In this document: in pieces, positions 32,173 to 37,880 of the stretch
Position numbering within the stretch: position 1 is the stretch's first letter
Layout: the number at the start of each line of letters is the position of its first letter
DNA from: Myxococcales bacterium
GTDB lineage: Bacteria > Myxococcota_A > Polyangia > Haliangiales > Haliangiaceae
Direction: 5' to 3'
Length of the DNA: 37,880 nt
NCBI GenBank assembly: GCA_024222395.1
Contig: JAAEPE010000024.1
Span: forward strand, 1-37,880
Program-made: the position numbers and the translations under genes
The notes under the pieces: model-generated
Database searches by the model: none
Seen by the model: the letters and a program-made list of their open reading frames with translations, nothing else
What the model was told of the DNA's origin: nothing

Positions 32173-33194
32173 CTATCCTTCAAACTCGATTAGGTCGCGG
32201 AGACGATCTCGCTCATCGAGCAGATTTTCGATCTGTTCATTGTCGCGCATGTCCTCGGCGTAGCGCTCAACCAGGGAATTTAGGCGCTCATCGATGTTCG
32301 TGAGCTCTTCGAGCTTATGGGCCTGCTCTGCAGTGCGATTGATTTGTTTATCAATGATGGAATTGTGATGCACACGCGTCTGTTCTGAGACATCCGAAAG
32401 ACGGGCCTGCAAGGCCTCTATGGCAGAGTCGGATTCTGGGTCTTCACCCTTGGTTGAACGCTCGAACTTGAGCTCTCCCAGGGCAAAGCGGAGAGACGCC
32501 TCTCGTTCGCGCCCTTTTTGCCCCACCAGTTGATCACTTCTGTGCAAGTACGATAGCTCCTCGCGCAACTCGGCGAGTTCTTGCTCTATTTGGTTTGCCT
32601 CGGCGAGCACAACGAGTAGCGCCGGTTCAAAACAACCCCCATCGCAGATTCCCCAAAGAGCTGGCCCTCCTCGGTGATTGCCATGTCCTCGGTGTATCCT
32701 TGGGCCGTGATCTTGGCGACTCCAAAATCGAGAATCTTCAGGGTATCGGGGCACCCCGGCAATTGCACCAAGACCAAGTTTTGCGGCTTGAGGTCGCGGT
32801 GGATAACGCCTTTGGAGTGAGCAAAGTCCACGGCCGAACAAAGCTGCCGCAAGATGGAGACAGCGCGCCCCTTCTCTAAGCGGCCCTCGCTCTGCAGGAC
32901 CTCTTCGAGGTTTGGGCCATCGGCAAACTCCATCGTGAGATAGAGCCGACCATCATCGAGCTTTCCGAAATCGTAGAAGCTGACGATGTTCTCGTGCTGC
33001 ACTCGATTTGTTGCACGAGCCTCACGTCGAAATCGTGCGAGGTGGCCTTTGTCACGTGCGAAGCGACTCTTCAAAACCTTGATCGCCTCGTAGCGACCGT
33101 GTTCAAGATGCTCACCGAGATAGACCTCACCCATGCCGCCGGTGCCAAGCCGCTTGAGAATGCGATAGTGGCCATCGACGATGGTGCCGATCAT
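32173..33194 (-). pseudogene. Decayed Hanks-type Ser/Thr protein kinase (C-lobe deleted)
   Basis: From the ATG at 33194 the N-lobe and catalytic loop are intact: LGTGGMGEVYLGEH, the ATP-binding Lys in EAIKVLKS, HRDLKPQN and DFGVAK. The sequence follows the activation loop to EEGQLFG, where the family continues into an APE-type motif; here it turns into unrelated sequence and stops at 32586. A long coiled coil (NQIEQELAELREELSYLH through ERDRLRDLIEFEG) lies in another frame down to 32173. So roughly the whole C-lobe was deleted with loss of frame, and the kinase cannot fold. A TTG at 33254 would be an alternative start. The original protein was probably a soluble kinase with a coiled-coil sensor tail. 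Confidence 0.85.
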
Positions 33195-33318
33195 GGGTTT
33201 GTCCCCAGGCGCGAGCGGTCTGATCGGTGATGCATTACTCCCCCATTGTAGCAAGATGGCCTACAAGAGGTCGCGAAACTAGCGGCGCGAATTGGGCAAG
33301 GCTGCTACAACCAGGCGC

Positions 33319-34113
33319 ATGTACAAATGCGCAGCGCTATTCTGCACGTGCCTAGTCATTGCCGCCTGCGGCGGATCAAGTGGCAAAGCCCGCAAGTACC
33401 AGGCACCGACTGCTGCCGGCATCGTTGCCGAACTCCAAGGGCGCCAGGCTCTCACCAAGAGCTTCCTTGCAGAGAGCCGTATGGAGTATTGGGTCAAAGA
33501 CCAGCGCGTGAAGGCCACGGTCTATGTCATGGGGGAAATGGGCGCCCGAGTCCGCTTCAATGCCCTCAATCCAACAGGGGGGGGTGTTGCCGCCGACCTC
33601 GCCTGCGATGGCGACGACTTCGCCTTTGTCGACTTCAACAAGAACTGCCAGCTCAGCGGACCTTGCACAAGAGAGGCGATAGCGCAGCTCTTGCGGGTGA
33701 GCCTTGCGCCCGACGACTTCCTCATGCTCGCCGCAGGTTCGACCCCAATCATTGCCTTCGACGAAGGCAAGGTGACGTGGGACAGCAAGAATGCTCGAGA
33801 AACCGTCGAACTCACAACCAACGACGGCTCGCTGCGGCAGAAGATCATCTTGGATGGCCGAGAGCGACGCTGGGATGTGCTCTCGTCCACGGTTTGGGGA
33901 GCGGGCGGAGAAATTGATTGGAAGCTCACTAACAAGGAGTTTTCAAATCAGAAGACCGAGGACGGCGATCCCATACGTCTCCCCCAAAAGACTCGCTTCG
34001 AGCAGCCCGAGGAAAAGGCCGACTTGACTATTCGCTGGGATGAGCGAAGCATCAACGGAGAGCGAGATCCGGACAAGTACGTCATGCAGCTCCCCGACCT
34101 GCCCTCTTGCTAG
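33319..34113 (+). CDS. Lipoprotein of unknown function (DUF4292-like beta-rich fold)
   Basis: 264 residues from the ATG at 33319; an upstream in-frame ATG-like start at 33292 would put nine extra residues before the signal peptide. The lipobox is VIAAC (Cys17). The mature protein has a helix (AAGIVAELQGRQALTKSFLA) and then a string of beta strands with ARVRFNALNP and AADLACDGDDFAFVDF, like the 14-kDa-scale LolA-like shells annotated DUF4292 in other lipoproteins. TACAAC lies 7 bases before the ATG. It precedes oppD by 12 bases, so the three genes may be one operon. Confidence 0.7.
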   Translation: MYKCAALFCTCLVIAACGGSSGKARKYQAPTAAGIVAELQGRQALTKSFLAESRMEYWVKDQRVKATVYVMGEMGARVRFNALNPTGGGVAADLACDGDDFAFVDFNKNCQLSGPCTREAIAQLLRVSLAPDDFLMLAAGSTPIIAFDEGKVTWDSKNARETVELTTNDGSLRQKIILDGRERRWDVLSSTVWGAGGEIDWKLTNKEFSNQKTEDGDPIRLPQKTRFEQPEEKADLTIRWDERSINGERDPDKYVMQLPDLPSC

Positions 34114-34125
34114 CGCGTTTGCTCG

Positions 34126-35130
34126 ATGTCTGAGACGGTAGAAGAGAACCTACTTGAGGTTCGCGACCTCGTGGTCGAGTTTCAGACCGGCCGCGGAGTG
34201 GTGCGCGCGGTCGATCACATCTCGTTCTCGATCCCTCGCGGCAAGACCTTGGGCGTAGTAGGCGAATCGGGATGTGGAAAGAGTGTGACCGGTCTTAGCG
34301 TCATGCGGCTCATCGCCAGTCCACCGGGGCGCATTCTCGGCGGCCCGATTCTCTACCAAGGGAAGAACCTACTCGACCTCAGCGATTCGCAACTAAGAGA
34401 AATCCGAGGCAACAAGATCTCGTTGATCTTCCAAGAACCGATGACATCGCTCAATCCGGTTTACACCACAGGTGAGCAGGTAGCGGAGGCAGTCCGGCTG
34501 CACCAGGGGAAAAACCGCCCCGAAGCACTGAAGGTCGCAGTAGAGATGTTTAGGCTTGTGGGCATCCCATCGCCAGAAGAGCGTGTTCACAACTACCCTC
34601 ATCAGATGTCGGGCGGCATGCGGCAGCGAGTGATGATCGCGATGGCACTAGCCTGCAAACCCGACCTTCTTATCGCGGACGAGCCAACGACAGCGCTGGA
34701 CGTGACCATCCAAGCACAAATACTCGAGCTTCTGCGCGACCTCCAAGAAGAGATGGGCATGAGCATTATGCTGATTACCCACGATCTTGGAGTCGTCGCA
34801 GAGAGTTGCCAGGATGTCGTAGTTATGTACGCAGGGCGAATCGTGGAACACAGCTCGGTAGAGGCGCTCTTCAAGTCACCTCGCCACCCCTACACGATTG
34901 GGCTTCTTAGGTCCGTACCAGGGGTCTTCGCCGATGGGGGCAGTGGCAAGCGTCTTCAGGAAATCCCCGGCATGGTCCCATCGCTACACGACCTTCCGCC
35001 AGGATGCGCCTTCCAAGATCGCTGTGGCTTTGCAACCGAGATTTGCCGGTCGGCCCCCCCAGAGCTCACGACGCATGGACAGAGCAGCGTTCGCTGCCAT
35101 CATCCCCAGGGAGATAGTGAGCATGTCTGA
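34126..35130 (+). CDS. oppD: Oligopeptide/dipeptide ABC transporter ATP-binding protein (OppD/DppD type)
   Basis: 334 residues. ATP-hydrolysing subunit of a peptide importer. Walker [10 protein letters not shown]-loop [10 protein letters not shown], signature MSGGMRQR, Walker [13 protein letters not shown] and switch His in LITHDLGVV are all present, followed by the family-specific C-terminal segment [13 protein letters not shown] and the cysteines [14 protein letters not shown] that form the iron-sulfur or zinc-type C-terminal motif of Opp/Dpp ATPases. Its stop overlaps the oppF start by 8 bases. No permease or peptide-binding gene is nearby. Confidence 0.92.
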   Translation: MSETVEENLLEVRDLVVEFQTGRGVVRAVDHISFSIPRGKTLGVVGESGCGKSVTGLSVMRLIASPPGRILGGPILYQGKNLLDLSDSQLREIRGNKISLIFQEPMTSLNPVYTTGEQVAEAVRLHQGKNRPEALKVAVEMFRLVGIPSPEERVHNYPHQMSGGMRQRVMIAMALACKPDLLIADEPTTALDVTIQAQILELLRDLQEEMGMSIMLITHDLGVVAESCQDVVVMYAGRIVEHSSVEALFKSPRHPYTIGLLRSVPGVFADGGSGKRLQEIPGMVPSLHDLPPGCAFQDRCGFATEICRSAPPELTTHGQSSVRCHHPQGDSEHV

Positions 35131-36160
35131 GCCTCTGATTCGCATCACAGACCTCTGCAAGCACTTTCCTGTGCGCATAGCTTGGCCCGCCTCTGCCAAT
35201 GTGCCGCTAACGGAGCGTATAGCGAAGAGTCTCTCCCGGCGCAAAGCAGCGGTGAAGGCTGTCGACGGAGTCAGTTTCGACATCATGCCAGGAGAAACCC
35301 TGGGGCTTGTAGGCGAAAGCGGCTGCGGAAAATCCACGCTAGGTAGGACGCTGCTCCGGCTACTCGACCCCTCGTCCGGACGCATCGAGTTCGATGGCCA
35401 AGAGATGACCGAGCTCAGTCAGAGTCAACTGCGCCCTCTTCGCCGCAACATGCAGATCATTTTCCAGGATCCGTATGCCTCTCTCAATCCGCGCATGACG
35501 GTCGGAGCGACTGTAGCCGAGCCTGTTGAGATCTTTTCCATCGCCAAGAACAACTCTGAGAAGGAGCGCATCGTCGCGGAGCTCTTGAATAGGGTTGGCC
35601 TGCCGGTGGATGCGGCGAATCGATATCCACACGAGTTCTCGGGAGGACAAAGACAACGCGTTGGAATCGCTCGCGCCCTCGCGGTGAAACCAAAGTTCAT
35701 CGTATGTGATGAGCCAATTTCCGCTCTCGACGTCTCCATCCAGGCACAAATAGTCAACCTCCTGCAGGACCTACAGAAAGCGGAAGACCTCACCTACCTC
35801 TTCATCTCTCATGACCTTCAAGTCGTGCGGCATATCTGTGATCGGGTTGCAGTAATGTACCTCGGCAAGGTGGTCGAAATCGCAGATGTGAGCTCATTGT
35901 ACAGCGTTCCGCTGCACCCCTACACGCAAGCTCTTCTCTCTGCAGTCCCCGTCGCCGATCCCTCCGTCAAACACGAGAGGATTATTCTAGGTGGAGATGT
36001 CCCGAGTCCGATCGATCCGCCTACAGGATGCGCCTTCCACCCACGTTGCCAAGTCGCAAACAAGCCCCCAGCCTGTTTCCAGAAAGTGCCCAAACTTCGT
36101 AAACTTGGAGTTGCACACCAAGCTGCATGCCATTTCGCTCAGCGGCATGACCAACAATAG
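35123..36160 (+). CDS. oppF: Oligopeptide/dipeptide ABC transporter ATP-binding protein (OppF/DppF type)
   Basis: 345 residues from the ATG at 35123, chosen because [17 protein letters not shown] is the normal OppF beginning and GGGAGATAG lies just upstream; the open frame extends further back inside oppD. Walker [13 protein letters not shown]-loop [14 protein letters not shown], signature FSGGQRQR, Walker [12 protein letters not shown] and [10 protein letters not shown] are complete, and [13 protein letters not shown] plus [16 protein letters not shown] close the protein. It forms a heterodimer with OppD. The matching permeases must be encoded elsewhere or be missing. Confidence 0.92.
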   Translation: MSEPLIRITDLCKHFPVRIAWPASANVPLTERIAKSLSRRKAAVKAVDGVSFDIMPGETLGLVGESGCGKSTLGRTLLRLLDPSSGRIEFDGQEMTELSQSQLRPLRRNMQIIFQDPYASLNPRMTVGATVAEPVEIFSIAKNNSEKERIVAELLNRVGLPVDAANRYPHEFSGGQRQRVGIARALAVKPKFIVCDEPISALDVSIQAQIVNLLQDLQKAEDLTYLFISHDLQVVRHICDRVAVMYLGKVVEIADVSSLYSVPLHPYTQALLSAVPVADPSVKHERIILGGDVPSPIDPPTGCAFHPRCQVANKPPACFQKVPKLRKLGVAHQAACHFAQRHDQQ

Positions 36161-36192
36161 GCAAGCTTCGAAGGTGTAGCAGCGGGGCCGCC

Positions 36193-37880
36193 ATGACCAC
36201 AAAGATCCTGATTATCGATGATGACAAATACACGCGACAGGTTCTGGGCAAGATCCTAGTTCGCGACAAGACAACGGCACGACTGGACCCGGAAATCATC
36301 GAGGCCGCTGATGGTGTTTCAGGAGTAGCCAAGTTCATCGAACATCGTCCCCGGCTCGCAATCGTGGATCTCTTCATACCGAAGATGGATGGATTCGCGG
36401 TGTGCAAGAAGCTGCGAGAGTCGGCCCCGCCAGAGGAACTCACGATCGCAGTTACAAGCGGCGTCTACAAAGATCCCAGTATCGCCGCCAAACTAGAGGC
36501 AGACTTCGAGGCGCGCTTCTTCGCCAAACCCTATCAGCTCAAGAGCATCGCGACCTTCGTTGCGGAAGCGCTCGGCGCAACCGGTAGGCGAAGCCCAGCT
36601 GGAGACGAGACTAGCGCCATTGCGAAGACCGGTACCCTGAGTGCGAATGAAACTGCAGCGCGCCTCTTCTGGGATCTGATGGAAGAGGAGGCAACTGGCC
36701 GGCTCGTGCTTCGCAAAGGTCAGGTGGTTCGACAAATCGTACTTTTTGTAGGCCATCCGGTCAAGGTCACTACTAATGTTCGAGAGGAGACCCTAGGCAA
36801 TTTTCTGGTGATGCGTGGCCGTATAGACAGGGAAATCCAATGCAAAGGGATGGCTCTTGCTGCGAGCACGAAGAAGCGACTCGGCGAAGCCTTCATTGAA
36901 ATGGGCGTTCTAACCCCCCAAAGCCTAATCAAAGAACTAACAGCGCAAACTCGATACAAGCTAAGCAATGCACTTCGATGGGCTGAGGGTGACTGGTCCT
37001 TCCGCGAAGGCCAGCCCAAGAATAGTAGGAGCAACGCCCTCGACTTCGCGGAGGTAATCGTGAACGGGTTGGCCGCGGGGACTCGCGTACAGTCTCCCGA
37101 CCGAGAAATCGCCGCACTCGCGCAAGCCCCGCTAACTCTAAATGAACGTGGAGAAGCTCTCTTGCGACAAATTGCGATCTCGGTGTCTCCAGAGTTCGCA
37201 AAGAGCTTCCAGACCGACATTACGATGGAGGAAATCCGCAGCACGGGTGTTACACGTGCCCATCTATTCCGCAGTCTCGACGTCCTATCTACCTGCGGCG
37301 GACTCATCGCCGGCTCGAGGAACGCCGTCCCCACAGGTGTCTCGGGGGACGAGAGCGAAGGCATTAACCTCAAAGACCTCGCAGCCCAGCGGGACGGAGG
37401 GGGCGCAGGAGAGGATCTCTACGCGGGCCTATTCGACAGTGGCAGTCCTGTCGCGACCAACACCGGTTCCAACCCTGCTCGAGCAGCTTGGCTCACAACA
37501 GCTCTGGAACTCCCCGATCGTGCAACTCCCCGAGGCTGGGAGCGGCCTCATAGAAATTGCGGATATCATCGAGAATGCACCAACCTCTCTGGGGGCAGTG
37601 CAGGACAACGCCGACGATCAGGACTTCGACGAAGATAGCGTCGTCTCGGTTAGCTTCGCTTCGATTGGCCCTGACGAGAAGCTGCTGGAACAAAGGCAGG
37701 AGCTGCTACAAGAGTTTCCGAGAATTCACGAGAAGTCGCTCTGCGAAGTTCTCTCAGTCGAAGCTGCCGCGACGCCCGCTCAAATCCAAGCAGCCTATGA
37801 TGCGCACACCAAGGCCTTCTCCAAAGACGTCTACACTCCGGACCTTATCGGACGCGACTACGCCAAGCTCAATGAGATCC
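36193..37880 (+). CDS. Receiver domain, DUF4388-like module and J-like domain protein; frameshifted near 37450, 3' end outside window
   Basis: A response-regulator receiver domain occupies ~1-130 (acidic IIDDD near 7-11, phosphoacceptor Asp59 in AIVDLFIPKMDG, Lys in FFAKPY). Residues ~150-400 carry the DUF4388/PATAN-like pattern (GRLVLRKGQVVRQIVLFVGHPV, LGEAFIEMGVLTPQSLI, RYKLSNALRWAEGDWSFREG). The first frame then turns Arg-rich and stops at 37638. From about 37450 the next frame is clearly coding (LLEQLGSQQLW, SGLIEIADIIENAPTSLG, KSLCEVLSVEAAATPAQIQ, AAYDAHTKAFSKD) and stays open to the right edge. That last part resembles a J domain without HPD. So one gene has a +1-type frame change, either real or a sequence error. 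Confidence 0.8.

Overview
The window looks like chromosomal DNA of a Myxococcota-type (deltaproteobacterial) bacterium of moderate GC; I did not compute GC. The pointers are a secreted protease ending in a MYXO-CTERM-like tail (Cys, hydrophobic stretch, Arg cluster), several lipobox lipoproteins, a Hanks-type kinase remnant, an ECF sigma factor with a membrane/TPR partner, and a receiver-DUF4388-like-J-like protein. I see no transposase, integrase, phage gene or CRISPR array. Assignments rest on motif recognition from memory; no database search was run.

Layout. 1-1732: end of a probable outer-membrane barrel protein, ECF sigma factor and membrane/TPR protein, all translationally coupled. 1753-4486: His/Asp-rich lipoprotein, glutathione-S-transferase-like protein, then a decayed SLC13-type transporter. 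4487-9366: trypsin-like MYXO-CTERM protease, then a sulfate-activation operon (cysC, cysD, cysN-cysC fusion). 9375-13040: Cys-paired membrane protein, a 62-residue protein, YqgE/AlgH protein, UspA-like protein and an ArsB/NhaD-type transporter. 13073-18781: decayed aminotransferase, a lipoprotein/S41-protease pair, argininosuccinate synthase, and a PlsC/YwiC-like pair. 18893-21640: a possible small gene remnant, a dicarboxylate:cation symporter and a decayed acyl-CoA dehydrogenase. 21724-27449: sbcC, sbcD, a lipoprotein and a decayed CotH-type gene. 27579-30952: a small conserved-looking protein, tRNA-Gln, tRNA-Met, and an Hsp70 without the usual lid coupled to a J-domain protein. 31045-37880: KAS III enzyme, a kinase pseudogene with the C-lobe deleted, a lipoprotein with OppD/OppF ATPases, and a receiver-led protein that is frameshifted and runs off the right edge.

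Two patterns stand out. First, many genes are broken: five recognisable families (SLC13 transporter, aminotransferase, acyl-CoA dehydrogenase, CotH, Ser/Thr kinase) survive only as truncated and frameshifted remains. Second, several operon-leading start codons sit exactly 6 nt downstream of a TANNNT -10-like hexamer, which puts the expected transcription start on the start codon and suggests frequent leaderless mRNAs. The most suggestive single locus is the Hsp70 gene: its start codon is inside a predicted hairpin, its C-terminal lid is replaced by a Lys/Ala/Glu repeat tail, and a J protein follows immediately.
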